A stretch of 64,000 nucleotides of DNA from Petrosia ficiformis (GCA_947044365.1 OX345636.1:46873037-46937036); one strand, 5' to 3'; numbered from the stretch's first letter, positions 34,301 through 41,384 are shown. Numbers and translations are program-made. Notes: generated by a model from the sequence alone, not told the origin.

Positions 34301-35234
34301 AATAGTTTAGGGTTGTTCAGTCAATTAATGTGTATAGTGAATAAGGAAAACACATGCATGAACAAATGGATATAATAACAGAAAAACATGTGGAAACATT
34401 TCAACTTGAAACTACAACAACATGTAGAAACTACAGGTATTCTAACTGAAGACACTTGAAAGGTTATACAACAAAGTAAATCAAAAAGGTAAAGGAATGG
34501 AAAATAATACAAGTTGAATTTTAAGTTAATCTTGGATTCTCACTACAAAACAATCATAGTTCCTACCCTCCTAACTTCTAAACGAATTAACACATGCATT
34601 TTCATATATACTCACAGCAATTTATGACAAGGTCTAAATTATCATCGGAACACGCAGTAGAGTACTGGGCAGTAACACTACACTGTACCAGTGTTAAATA
34701 AGTACCAATTGAGCATGAAACATCCTCGATTAAAGTTGCGTTACCATCTGTACCATACCTAATATTTGAATGCATAATTAAATTTTCATTTTTAAAATAA
34801 AATTAAAACAATAAAAACTATAAATAAGAAATTAATGATAAGAGATGGCAATGAGTTTCATGTAAGATTAGACTTTCGTAATCACAACAAACTAAATTAA
34901 CTCACTGAGTGATTGAACTTGTTGTACCAAAACTAGAAGAACCAGTGTAACCAAGCTGATGACATGTCACATCAGCTTCATCAGATGAAAAGTAAAAGTC
35001 ATCACAAATATTACCCCAACTTCCTCCATAATATATCTGTACTATACCAGAGCTCCAAGCTTGAGTGTCAGAATATTGATTGTCCCGTATAAGTCGCAAT
35101 GCTCCATTACCAGTTTCTATCAAGCAAATTTAAAATGAAATTTGAATATATAAATATAGATAAAGTCTACCTGCATTAGCTTTCAAGATTGATGATAAGA
35201 CCAGTGTCAAATGAAGGATAGGAAGGAGATACAT
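13010..35234 (-). CDS. Six-domain SRCR transmembrane receptor (17-exon gene model)
   Basis: Exons on the minus strand: 35234-35171, 35116-34906, 34758-34616, 33998-33797, 33692-33544, 27153-27088, 26246-26039, 24732-24593, 24189-23988, 22255-22113, 22009-21929, 19223-19016, 18130-17991, 17438-17237, 14028-13886, 13772-13695, 13392-13010. All have AG acceptors and GT donors. Their lengths sum to 2763 nt, an exact multiple of three, with no internal stop. The protein (about 920 residues) has a signal peptide, six SRCR domains in three pairs separated by short Ser/Thr-rich linkers, one membrane helix and a Pro/Gln/Tyr-rich cytoplasmic tail. SRCR domains bind ligands outside the cell; a role in recognition or adhesion is inferred from the family. 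Long introns hold a Crypton, several MITEs and another gene. The alternative is two genes, with the break in the 6.4 kb intron (33543-27154), but phase and domain logic favour one. Confidence 0.75.
13695..13772 (-). CDS. Linker exon 3
   Basis: 78 nt starting A-INTFSSSVSTRESTC and rich in Asp and Ser, probably the juxtamembrane stalk. TATAG acceptor and GTATGA donor, phase 1 on both sides, leading straight into the membrane exon. Confidence 0.75.
13886..17438 (-). CDS. SRCR domain 6 (exons 17438-17237 and 14028-13886)
   Basis: 202 + 143 nt, the same lengths as domain 4. The first exon has [31 protein letters not shown] and [11 protein letters not shown]. The second has SQPIWLDNVQC, CLADCETC and HSEDITIECC. 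The 3.2 kb intron contains part of the R1 repeat and an unnamed transposon-associated gene on the opposite strand. Confidence 0.88.
14121..14985. repeat. Foldback repeat R1, copy 2 (interrupted)
   Basis: In the intron of SRCR6. It has the R1 hairpin (arms around 14140-14360, sharing CTAACATAGGACCC and its inverse), the text with CTGTCTGCAGACCTAC, and the AATGGCGTCCAATT segment. It stops near 14985, where the sequence changes to the unnamed gene region. It lies at the same place relative to the SRCR exon as the copy at 22370. Confidence 0.7.
15678..16802 (+). pseudogene. Unnamed transposon-associated gene, family X copy 1
   Basis: Four plus-strand exon-like blocks with splice signals. 15678-15835: YTLGNIRPVFRSMLPSM and LLQPFVDQMKLLAE. 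15905-16072: YGDIPASNFVAGFKEGF, then LRKCRCCLATGD with a CxCC motif. 16133-16330: YGVKNRSVL and LPYAIMHTLFEV. 16478-16802: VKIHGIKYSANAIISI, IKEIYVHH and the stop at 16800-16802. After IMHTLFEV, where this family normally continues for about 200 residues, the frame breaks, so a middle part is lost. The 51 kb copy on the other strand has exactly that middle part and a similar C-terminus. The family recurs in sponge, coral and fish genomes to my recollection; its biochemical role is unknown to me. It is nested inside the R1 repeat in an SRCR intron. Confidence 0.6.
16803..17236. other. Intron sequence, no recognised feature
   Basis: AT-rich with several GCACA/TGTGC-containing phrases (such as CAGCACACTTGTG variants) but no gene or clear repeat boundary. 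Confidence 0.4.
17439..17990. other. Intron between SRCR5 and SRCR6
   Basis: No gene. It contains a local duplication: the phrase TAATCTGTTTCACAATAAACTA with ATCTATATACTCTAGTACT occurs twice (17687-17740 and 17770-17820). Similar text occurs in the equivalent introns at 24.4 and 47.0 kb. Confidence 0.5.
17991..19223 (-). CDS. SRCR domain 5 (exons 19223-19016 and 18130-17991)
   Basis: 208 + 140 nt, the same lengths as domain 3, and nearly the same protein (GPNSVGAIRLL, WGNICDR, VVCHQLGWSG, then YGNDGLPAVIDDLSC, TIFQC, SLC, SVSCC). Both reading frames are open. Confidence 0.88.
18560..18960. repeat. Dispersed repeat R2, copy 1
   Basis: Shares ordered text with 25550-25945 and 28930-29425, such as AAGTTTCAAAGCGCTTCATG and GGGGCTGTGCTCCCTTACG-like phrases. 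The terminal TCACATATATGTGA part has been lost. It lies in the intron of SRCR5 at the same place as copy 25550 in SRCR3. Confidence 0.65.
19224..20190. other. Intron sequence before the Crypton region
   Basis: AT-rich. Contains TGCACATGTGCA (near 19573) beside a GTCTGTCTGTTAC phrase, which looks like an old repeat edge, but no gene. Confidence 0.4.
20191..20367. repeat. 177-bp imperfect foldback next to the Crypton
   Basis: The two halves are inverse copies. The left half runs TTAAACCACACTTTGTCAGC ... GGTCTCGATGATGTAATGCA and the right half returns TGCATTACGTCATCGAGACC ... AGCAAAGTGTGGTTTAA. The loop is centred on CTTCGG near 20280. Its right edge ends 5 bp before the inverted motif that flanks the Crypton gene. 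Confidence 0.85.
20373..21886 (+). mobile_element. Crypton-type element bounded by a 23-bp inverted motif
   Basis: TTATTGCTGATCACGTGACC plus TTT at 20373-20395 is repeated inverted, with one mismatch, at 21864-21886. Between them lies a tyrosine-recombinase gene. Cryptons generally lack terminal inverted repeats, so these may be element ends, recombinase binding sites or a chance carry-over of surrounding palindromes. No clear target duplication was seen. Confidence 0.55.
20460..21704 (+). pseudogene. Crypton-like tyrosine recombinase (KIAA1958/DUF3504 type), one in-frame stop
   Basis: Starts at the ATG at 20460 (MATRFAEPVSDEKEFEL). The N-terminal part has the WGIRTWNDWAANR helix of the core-binding region, then LYALVCCFKRYYEANG. 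The catalytic part shows the first Arg in VFGLRYDTSYDEH, a His-Ser-Gly-Lys box (GHSGKVTC), ERTGHRS with the second Arg region, and the nucleophile Tyr in LHKYKRTG. The tail is acidic and then lysine-rich, ending in STISNCTFNLNFS. A TAA at 21273-21275 interrupts an otherwise single open frame of 414 codons, so a single substitution or one small readthrough separates it from an intact gene. It sits in the intron between SRCR4 linker and SRCR5, on the strand opposite to the receptor. Such proteins cut and rejoin DNA through a phosphotyrosine link. Confidence 0.85.
21929..22009 (-). CDS. Linker exon 2
   Basis: 81 nt, 27 codons, beginning AISTFSSSVSTRVSTC and ending in a Thr-Asp-Thr-Asn stretch. 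TATAG acceptor and GTTAGT donor, phase 1 on both sides. The following intron carries the Crypton-type element. Confidence 0.75.
22113..24189 (-). CDS. SRCR domain 4 (exons 24189-23988 and 22255-22113)
   Basis: 202 + 143 nt = 115 codons. The first exon reads [19 protein letters not shown] and contains [18 protein letters not shown] and [13 protein letters not shown]. The second contains SQPIWLDNVQCF, CLAYCETC, NCDHYEDITVECC. Nearly identical to domain 6. The intron contains the R1 foldback repeat with a hAT-type MITE inside it. Confidence 0.88.
22370..23684. repeat. Foldback repeat R1, copy 3 (full length, reverse orientation)
   Basis: Runs from the shortened hairpin (left arm partly deleted; right arm CCTTGTTCACATGCTTTTTG) through the ACAACTGTCTGTTGCCC and AATGGCG segments to the end motif AGTACTACCGTACTCTCTG at 23684. 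Copies 43631-44815 and 52155-53287 are the same element in the other orientation. It contains a hAT-type MITE at 23046-23345. Non-coding. Confidence 0.8.
23046..23345. mobile_element. hAT-type MITE inside R1
   Basis: About 300 bp starting CAAGGACGGATTTAGGGGG and ending with the inverse of CAGGGGCGGATTTATTG. CATAG is present at both flanks, and the empty site is seen in the R1 copy at 14.85 kb. The CAGGGGCGGATTTA-like end is typical of hAT non-autonomous elements. Confidence 0.65.
23700..23940. repeat. Repeat R3, copy 1
   Basis: Shared with 45290-45545: GCAAGGGTTAAGTGATC, TCTGTCTGCCTGTGT, GTAGTAGTTGTAGACAGCTAG, CTAATGCAG, and ATTTTTTGGTCAGTCAC in the same order. Both copies lie in the same intron of two SRCR genes, so it predates their split. 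Part of it is also seen, inverted, at 35.6-35.8 kb. Confidence 0.65.
24593..26246 (-). CDS. SRCR domain 3 (exons 26246-26039 and 24732-24593)
   Basis: 208 + 140 nt = 116 codons. The first exon carries GPNSVGAIRLLNSGSTS, WGNICDR and ADVVCHQLGRSG. The second carries YGNDGLPAVIDDFYC, TIFQC, SLC and VSVSCC. Nearly identical to domain 5. The intron between the exons holds two copies of the TCACATATATGTGA-ended repeat. Confidence 0.87.
24793..25400 (-). repeat. Dispersed repeat R2, copy 2 (reverse)
   Basis: Reverse complement of 28930-29425, including the TCACATATATGTGA end (near 24812-24825) and the CAACACTGGCGACTCTATTG phrase. Open frames in this stretch (for example 24980-25456) are recurrent repeat sequence rather than genes. 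Confidence 0.75.
25550..25945 (+). repeat. Dispersed repeat R2, copy 3
   Basis: Contains CAACTGGGGCAAACAAAATG and CTGTGCCCCCTTCCAACCC, with a degraded terminal motif near 25920. Allelic in position to 18560-18960. Confidence 0.7.
26340..27080. other. Intron sequence, no recognised feature
   Basis: AT-rich. At 26985-27030 the minus strand shows a short piece resembling the linker exon (ETFELIITDTVG before GTTAGT), probably a local duplication of the exon at 27088 that is not needed by the model. Confidence 0.45.
27088..27153 (-). CDS. Linker exon 1
   Basis: 66 nt encoding AYSSSYTASLVTEETCAIDD plus TVG. It has a TAATAG acceptor and a GTTAGT donor, with phase 1 at both sides. It resembles the linkers at 22009-21929 and 13772-13695 in position, in Ser/Thr content and in having one Cys. 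The intron before it is about 6.4 kb, which is the weakest junction of the model. Confidence 0.6.
27160..28060. other. Intron sequence, no recognised feature
   Basis: No gene, repeat boundary or domain that I recognise. A second signal-peptide exon for the downstream SRCR block was sought here and not seen. Confidence 0.4.
28066..28168. repeat. Dispersed repeat R4, copy 1
   Basis: About 100 bp (TTTAAGCTTGTTACTTTCTC ... CACGCACCAAAGGTGCTTCATT) that recurs inverted at 41422-41525 with few differences. It contains a short GCACCNAAGGTGC palindrome. Confidence 0.7.
28170..28925. other. Intron sequence, no recognised feature
   Basis: AT-rich; includes a short CA-rich stretch near 28792-28825. Nothing else supportable. 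Confidence 0.4.
28930..29425 (+). repeat. Dispersed repeat R2, copy 4 (best preserved)
   Basis: From CCCACATCCAACACTGGC to the end TCACATATATGTGACATC followed by CTTCTAAGGGTTAA. Four copies are in the window. The palindromic TCACATATATGTGA near the end is shared, and the outer TTAA could be a target motif. No coding capacity or superfamily recognised. Confidence 0.75.
29630..30150. repeat. TAATAG/TAGTAA simple repeat region
   Basis: Many irregular GTAATAG units, scattered over several hundred bases. The open frame on the minus strand here is a low-complexity artefact. Confidence 0.8.
30160..30240. repeat. Short repeat shared with 33215-33300
   Basis: GTGCTCCAGCTTTGTGGCTC and TTTTTCTAAAAATGTTTCGT recur inverted at 33215-33300 (ACGAAACATTTTTAGAAAAA). 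Non-coding remnant. Confidence 0.6.
30902..31668. mobile_element. Pogo/Tigger-type non-autonomous element
   Basis: Starts CAGTGGAACCTCGCTATTTC after TA and ends with the inverse (GAATAGCGAGGCTCCACTG) before TA, giving the TA target duplication of Tc1/mariner/pogo elements. About 767 bp. Subterminal motifs (GGCTGGATTTCAGAG) repeat on both sides. The inner open frames have no transposase motif. It lies in a receptor intron. Confidence 0.8.
31670..32750. other. Intron sequence with old MITE traces
   Basis: A partial GGTTGTTAT-family MITE around 31890-31975. A local duplication at 32.32-32.55 kb: ATCCAATAATTG then ATGTACAAAGAAGCA then CAAACCTTCTT, twice. No gene. Confidence 0.5.
32760..33490. 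repeat. Segmental duplicate of 5330-5740 and 7360-7412
   Basis: Matches the block downstream of the inverted exon at 5.1 kb, and then the TAACTAAA text found at 7.36 kb. It shows that the region flanking SRCR2 was copied more than once. The 33044-33316 minus-strand frame spans a repeat boundary and is not a gene. Confidence 0.6.
33544..33998 (-). CDS. SRCR domain 2 (exons 33998-33797 and 33692-33544)
   Basis: 202 + 149 nt = 117 codons. The first exon begins DTTRIWNSPYPGQIRL and contains [19 protein letters not shown] and VTCRQLGYN. The second contains QSIWLNNIYC, CLSSC, and NCVHSEDITLDCC. The additional Cys before WGTVCDD makes it more like a group B (eight-cysteine) SRCR domain. The exon ends in phase 1, matching the linker exon at 27153. 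Confidence 0.88.
34616..35116 (-). CDS. SRCR domain 1 (exons 35116-34906 and 34758-34616)
   Basis: 211 + 143 nt = 118 codons. The first exon holds the scaffold landmarks GALRLIRDNQYS, WGNICDD and ADVTCHQLGYTG. The second holds IEDVSC, TLVQC, TAC and a terminal INCC. The Cys pattern fits a six-cysteine (group A-like) domain plus one extra Cys at the end. The WGTVCDD and VVCRQLG family motifs are slightly altered (NICDD, VTCHQLG). Confidence 0.88.
35171..35234 (-). CDS. Exon 1: signal peptide
   Basis: The ATG at 35234 starts MYLLPILHLTLVLSSILK and ends in an ANA cleavage-like motif, a typical short secretory signal of about 21 residues. The exon ends GCAG before GTAGAC, in phase 1, which joins exactly to the next exon (Glu codon split 1/2). 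The diverged copy at 9.3 kb confirms the exon by similarity. Confidence 0.85.
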
Positions 35235-35239
35235 CTTTG

Positions 35240-35818
35240 TAAATACTAGACAGGATAGCTGCACCGTCTCTAACTACAATCTAGCGACCAATCGTCACAG
35301 CCACACCTACTAGTTTTGATCGTCAATGTGGTGTCACTTTCACTGAGTTGTGTTACAGTGTGTTGACACTGATCAGTCTCTACTTTAACGACAATCTCTG
35401 GCCATCCAATAGGTATAGTTAGTCATAAAATTACTCACTATCAAAAGTTATAGGTATATTTTAACTGAAATGTATATATTAGCAAAGATTTCATCTTACC
35501 ACTTGCAATTGAAATGTATGGGCAGCCATTTTTTATCCGGGTCATCCTACATAGAAAGTACTGCACTGATTATGAAGGGCGTAACTGACAAATGTTTCAA
35601 AACTGATGGTAAGAAAACTCGGGAACTACAGATACTATGAACTGCATTAGGTTCTGCAAAGTATGTACATGTTCTTGTATGACTGATGAGTTTCTAGCTG
35701 TCTACAACTACTACAGAGTACTTTTCTGATTTTTTTGCATGACTTAAAGACAGACAAACGAAGAGAACTGATCAATTATTTAAAAGGAATATGAAAAAAT
35801 TTCTAATTTACTTTTCAG
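35240..35818. other. Region between receptor start and an inverted SRCR remnant
   Basis: The likely promoter/5' region of the receptor lies at 35235-35400; it shares text (CACAGCCACACC then TAGTTTTGAT) with 9.38-9.43 kb, the equivalent place of the pseudogene. Further up, fragments of R1 (ATTGAAATGTATGGGCAGCC) and R3 (inverted) are present. Confidence 0.45.
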
Positions 35819-36085
35819 CACTGGTAATATTTCCCAGCCAATCTGGTTAGTGTTTTAGTTCCTCAACATCTTGTCTTGCTTACTGTGAAACTTGTCCTTC
35901 TTGTGAGTATGCCAATTGTCTACATTTTCAAGATATATCTGTTGAATCTTGTGAGTTATAAATACAAATCGAATTGAATCATTTTTATTTACAAAATGCA
36001 TTAAATACTGTCATTACTTTTTCATTTATAGCAAACAACACATTGAGCTTAATTCATCAGTTAGTACAGGAGTGTCAACATGTAC
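35819..36085 (+). pseudogene. Inverted SRCR second-half exon and linker exon, interrupted by a transposon
   Basis: 35819-35950 follows a TTTCAG acceptor and resembles the SRCR4/6 second exon (ISQPIWL, LLCETCPS..., GTGAGT donor) but is 132 nt instead of 143, so frameshifted. 36032-36085 resembles the linker exon (N-term SxLIHQLVQECQHV) after TTATAG. The linker is cut at ACATGTAC by the P-like element starting at 36086. Confidence 0.75.
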
Positions 36086-36289
36086 CAGGAGCCCATAAAA
36101 CTAGGAGCGGGTAACGTAGGTATTCACGTTTCGTAAGTGGCCTGCATCAGTATTTGCATTTATGGAAGTGTGATAAGGACTGAAAGAGGGTGTGATTGGT
36201 TGATGAATACATCATATGACGTTTATGTATTCGTGCACACATATACAAGCACACGTGTTCTTCTCACACGTGGAGTCATATAATCGATA
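36086..36289 (+). mobile_element. Left end and 5' region of the P-element-like transposon
   Basis: Begins CAGGAGCCCATAA and continues with TAGGAGCGGGTAACG, both shared with the long-TIR MITE at 6598. About 200 bp then leads to the transposase ATG. The matching right end was not found between 39.5 and 43 kb, so the right boundary is unknown. Confidence 0.7.
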
Positions 36290-39200
36290 ATGGAGGAAAG
36301 CGGAAAGCGTGGTAATCTTACTCCTCCACGTCCTTCCAAACGAATGAGGCTTATTCCTGCTGAAGGGAGAGTATCTAAGATACCTCAAGAGATAAGGAAG
36401 TTTACTGCTCACTACAAAATTGTTGGGAGTCCAAAACGCAAATCTTATAAGCCCAAAAGATGTTCAATTGAAAATGGTTAGTTTTTTTTTTACAGTTGTA
36501 GCGCATTTATGTATGTATGCATATATTATGTGTGCGTATATTTTTATTAGAAGACTGTAAGCAGATTAATTTGGCAACTAATGATGAATGTTCTACATCT
36601 TGCTATTCTATGCTACCCCCAATATTTTCTGTTCCTTTTGTACTTGATCATCCAAAAGAGACCACTACACATCTTCAGTGTGTATTTTCTGCTGTTAACA
36701 ATATTATCTGTACAATGGATTCAATTACATGGCAAATCTTTTATGGTCCATTTTCTATAGTCAACCCGATTGGAACACCAATGTACAACCCAAGAGTTGT
36801 TGTGGAAATTTCAGATTCTGTTTATTGTCATTTAGAAGTTCATTGCAGCAGAGTTGAGACCTTTGCAGCTAACGGAAATGAAGCCCACTTGTCAACTCTC
36901 ATATTATCGCTTAGGCCTGGCAGTGGATATGTACTGTGTCCAGGTATTCCTCATTCTTTTACTGCATTTGATAGCAAAAATCTAAGGAAGTGGGCAGCTC
37001 CACTCACTCGTTTTGACCATTATGAATGTCTGATGTGGTATGCACCTGTTGGTGGTTTGACAGCTGGTGAATTATCTCGAATGTGTCCAAAGTGTACACG
37101 GCTGTCTTACCATATGCAAGATATGTTGAGAAGAAAGCAAGCTCTTACTCCTAGAACTTTAAAAGCACGCACATTAGCTGGAAGTAGGTATCCAACAAGG
37201 TATTTGACCCCAACATCTCGTGCTCAAAAAGAAAAAAATGTTAAGAGACAAATTCTTGCAAACAAAAAGACTGTAAAACGTTTAAAGATATATGATGTTG
37301 ATGTCAGTCAGCTTACTCATGATGATTTAATTACTCTAGTTGCCGTAATAGAGAAAACTTCAAAGAAGAATTTGGAAAATTTATTTGCTGAAGCAGATAT
37401 TGCAGGTGACTATTTAATCTACATAGTACCTGTATGATGTTTAGGTTTTTCTTTTGTATAAAGGGAAAGGAGATGCTATTCGGGAGAAGTGGAAGCAGGA
37501 TGTGACAGATAGATTAAATTTCATGAAGGACCAGTCCAAAAATTGTAAATTACATGTATAGTAAGTGCATTTTAGTAGTTTGTATATTGTTTATGTTACA
37601 GATACTGGATCACGGAAGAATCGCTGGAGCATGATTACTATTCGAATGGGTATGTAGTCATGCACATGTACATAGATGCACAATAATTATAGAGATATGA
37701 TTAATACTACCAAACTGTTCCAATTGCAGCTCTTGCTGTTTATGCTAGGTGTCCAGCTGCATACAGTGCACTTCATAGCTTTCGATTGTTGCATCTACCA
37801 TGTGAAAAGACTTTGAAAGTTTTCAAGTCCCATTATAAGGAATCTGTGGGAGAGATTGAGTCCAGATTGAGAGAGGAGTATGAATTATATCAGCAAAAGA
37901 GAAAAGAAGCTTCTACAAATGGTAAGCTACTTCCGCTAGGTGAGGGGAGTTTGATCTTTGATGAAGTAAAAGTAGCAGCAAAGCTTCACTGGAACAGCTC
38001 TGATAACTCCATAGTTGGTTATGCAATGACTAGGGACGAGATGGCTTCTTTGCAAGATATTTTTCAAGAGATAGATAAAGATACTCCAACTCGTAAGACT
38101 GATTACATCCTTCAAACTATGTGGAGAGATCATACATCTAGTTGTGACATTGTTGGTCCTTATTATACCAGTTCTGGTACTATGACAGCCAACTTTACTC
38201 TAACATGTGTGCTTGATGCAACTAGGAAATTTCATGCATATGGATTTAAGGTATTGAAAATAATTATGTAGTTCACCAATGTCAGCATTATTTTTGTCCA
38301 TAGATTACTGCCTTCATATGTGATGGAGCATCTTCAAACCTGACGATGCTGAAAATGTTGGTTGGTAAATGTGGTCAGTTTGGCATTAACAAGTTGCAGA
38401 TGGATGTACATTCTGTACCAACAAGCTTCAAAAACTCATTTTCTGGTGAATGTATACACCTTATCATCTGTCCCACTCATCAGGTTATTAATAAATATGT
38501 CTCAATATTCCAATTATGCATGTGTATCCCATTAGCTTAAATCTATGATAGCTGCCTTATATCAGTCAAGGACTACAGGAGGCAAGACAAACTGTTTTCA
38601 GTGTGGTAAAAAATCTATAGCATTTGGCTGGGAAAGTCTGGAAGGAATGCTCAATCGGGAGATCAAACGAAAAATGGATAACCAGCTACCAAGGGTTCCA
38701 GGACTAAAGGAAAACTACATTTATCGTGACTCCTGGACACACTTGAATGTTAATCCAGCTAAAACAATGCAGGTTTGTTGGTTAGTGTATTATATTATGT
38801 ATTGTCAATTATACATATAATTTTTCACAGCAAAAGTATGTACTAACGGAGTTGGAGGAGTATTCATCTCAAATACCACCACCTCCAGACAGTCTTAGTG
38901 TAAAAGAGGTAGTGATGTACCTCAAGGCATGCAATCAATTATTTGAACAAGGAATTCTTGCCAAACAAGGGTTTATCAGGTCTAATAAAAGCCCCATTGT
39001 GGAATCAGTCAACAAAGGTTTTACATATTTTTCAGACTGGGCAAACCAATTGTTAGCAGAAGGTAAATACATACACACACGAAAGACAATGTCCAATTAC
39101 ATATATTGCACATGCATCCACACACACCATGCACTAAACAGACTACTCACTTTCCTCTAAATCAAGTCGTATGTTTCTCTCATGGCAAACATGGGATTTA

Positions 39201-39476
39201 CTAAGAATCGTGTACTATGGTTTTACTGGATTTTGTGAAGATTTCCTAACATCTCATCCGGGATATTTTATCTATCCAAGTCGTTTAAATGGCAGTGCTA
39301 TAGAGACAATATTTTCTCAACTCAAGTACTCTACTGGTGGAAATCTATTATCAATTAATTATGCTTCTGCCCGTGCATCACTTTTGATTAAAGGGTGCGT
39401 GTCAGGACGATACAAAGGTGATGATTACAGAGATGCTCCACTATACATCAGAGAGCATAAACTTCACAGAAAGTGA
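36290..39476 (+). CDS. P-element-like (THAP9-related) transposase, intact nine-exon gene
   Basis: Exons 36290-36476, 36551-37405, 37464-37544, 37602-37649, 37730-38250, 38304-38483, 38536-38772, 38831-39062, 39142-39476, all with GT/AG borders. They sum to 2676 nt (891 codons) without a stop, close to the length of THAP9. The RNase H-like catalytic parts are in order: first Asp about residue 468 in SLIFDEVKVAAKLHW; second about 571 in ITAFICDGASSNL, followed by IHLIICPTHQLKSM; Glu about 836 in GSAIETIFSQLKYSTGGN. Exon 5 begins with the family's RCPAAYSALHSFRLLHLP. An N-terminal basic region and a CPKC pair (near residue 240) may bind DNA; no canonical THAP finger is visible. AATAAA follows the stop by about 15 nt. 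It cuts and inserts DNA in this family; current activity is inferred only. Confidence 0.85.
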
Positions 39477-39504
39477 ATTTGTAGCTGATGAAATAAAATT
39501 GTAT

Positions 39505-39547
39505 TAAAACTCTTATTGAAACTCTTATTGAAACTCTTATTGTATAG
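39505..39547. repeat. Three tandem 14-bp units
   Basis: AAACTCTTATTG repeated three times at about 14-bp spacing just after the transposase polyadenylation signal. Confidence 0.8.
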
Positions 39548-39588
39548 AAGATAAATAAACAGTCAAGTTATTATGAATAATTTAAAAA

Positions 39589-41384
39589 TTAAAGTTTCAC
39601 ATAAGAGTCTTTTTCAGCAGCATAAACTTTTAACTTATCCCTTAATGCCACATTAGCATCAACTCCTTTATTCATGGCTATACGGTCCAAAATTGCTGCA
39701 CTTTGGATTAGTGAATTCATCATGGTGTTTATAACACGCGACAGCAGTTCTCGAAATAGATTGTCAGTAAACTTTTGATGACAGTTTACCAATTCAGTTG
39801 ATCCCCCAGTGGCATCTTCACATATAGTGCTGAAGTTGTCTTTTAGATTCTGGTTACTAAAGATGTTATCTTTTGTTACCTGCATGGTGCAAGTATAAAA
39901 ATAATTAGAAAGTAATTATAAACTAACTTTAGAAATCTTGCGGCCAAATTTTTGGAAGGATGTCATATTGAGCGTCATTTTAATTTCTGTTGAGCATAAA
40001 CGGCAAAATGGTAGTAAAATACTGCTTGGGAATTTCATTCCTCCACGGTCCTGTATTTTAAGAATTGCTTATCAGACTCCAAAAGTAAATGGAGTAATTT
40101 TAGCTCTTTTCTTAGCTCGTGCTTTTTTACAGCCGTATATCGCTTTAAATAAGCTTTGGTACGGTATGTTATGGATGCATGAAGACTAAAGCCAAACAGA
40201 CGATACAGTGCAACATCATCGTCTGGTGTTACAACATCGGGGGGTTTATAGACAGCAAATTCACATTGTGATAATTTATGAATGAATCACCACCACCACG
40301 CTTTGATTTTAGCAAACCCATTTCATCACTAGATCTACGTACAGTAATAACATTATGCTCTGAATTGTGTACGACAGAGTGCTAACCATGGGTACTTCTT
40401 ATATCAGTCAACAGAAAACTGACGCCAATTTTACGAACCAGAATTGTGAGATGTTTTATATAAATTTCTTTTCATTTTGCCTTATAGTACCCTATCAGTA
40501 CATGACATAACGAATCTGTTGAAAGTTATGCAGCCCTTTGACATGGGGAATAACCTAAAACCTGTTGCCTTAAGAAATAGTCAAAAATTGTGATACACTG
40601 TATAATTATGATGTATATTTATAGCTATAATTATAAGTGTATTTTTTAATAATTAATTTATATTATTATGTACTTTACACATTTGTAAAGTTATAATCAA
40701 TAGAACAATGTTATATTTATTGAATAACATTTAATTATAAACTATAAATTATATTTACACATCTCCTTTCTTCTGTCCTGAAGGTAGATATTGTCTTTCT
40801 GACATACGTGATAGGCAGTTTTAATTTGTGTGCTTCCTTTGCTTCTCCTTCAGAACACTTTTAACTAGCCTCTGTTAAAATTAAACAAAAGGTGCAGTTT
40901 CACATCAACTGTATGCATGCTAACTTACTGCAGTAGCAACATTGTTTACTTCTCTTTTCAATAAACTACAAAATATATCCGCTGCTCCAGCTCTAAGAGG
41001 TTCCTTGTGTTCATGGAGAAGACATGGAAATAAATTTTATATTATAGCTAAATAGCAAAAACAAACAATAGTGAACTTACTTCATAATGCTCTTCTTTCA
41101 AATTGAAAGATTTCTTTTGAAATTGATGCAGGATAGTTTCTGCTCACTCAGCAACTGCTCCACTCTTGTTAGCCTCTTGCTGAAATTTTTTGGCTGTTTG
41201 CCATTGTCTATAATCTCTTCTGCAATGTGCTCAAGTACAGGAAATAATGGGTGAGCCTTTGGTCAAACATATCTTTCAGCGCATTGAATTTCGTATATAA
41301 TATTATATACAATATAATAAAATGTTAGCTTAAATGCAGTCTTGCCAGGAGCTGCAGATGTTGTAGTAGTACTTCCTTCAGCCA
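39589..41384 (-). pseudogene. Decayed multi-exon gene convergent to the P-like transposase
   Basis: Minus-strand coding-like blocks: start MAEGSTTTTSAAPGKTAFKL at 41384; ALKDMFDQRLTHYFPV and AEEIIDNGKQPKN, then AETILHQFQKKSFNLKEEHY (41290-41083); EPLRAGAADIFCSLLKREVN (41020-40930, ending before GTAAGT); FIHKLSQCEF, PDDDVALYRLFGFSLHAS, LLHLLLESDKQFLK (40290-40055); then, one frame over, DRGGMKFPSSILLPFCRLC (to about 39925); and after an intron DNIFSNQNLKDNF ... YAAEKDSYVKL (to the stop at 39589). Several frame changes and a TA-rich insertion show decay. The RGGMKFPS phrase resembles the C-terminal part of P-like transposases, but the N-terminus does not. It may be a second gene of the same transposon or an older element. 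Confidence 0.5.

Noticed and set aside
27088..35234. Interpreting 35.2-33.5 kb as a separate secreted two-SRCR protein
   Set aside because: No stop-containing terminal exon is seen after 33544, and the phase-1 donor joins exactly to the linker exon at 27153 with a total length divisible by three; kept as the main alternative only.
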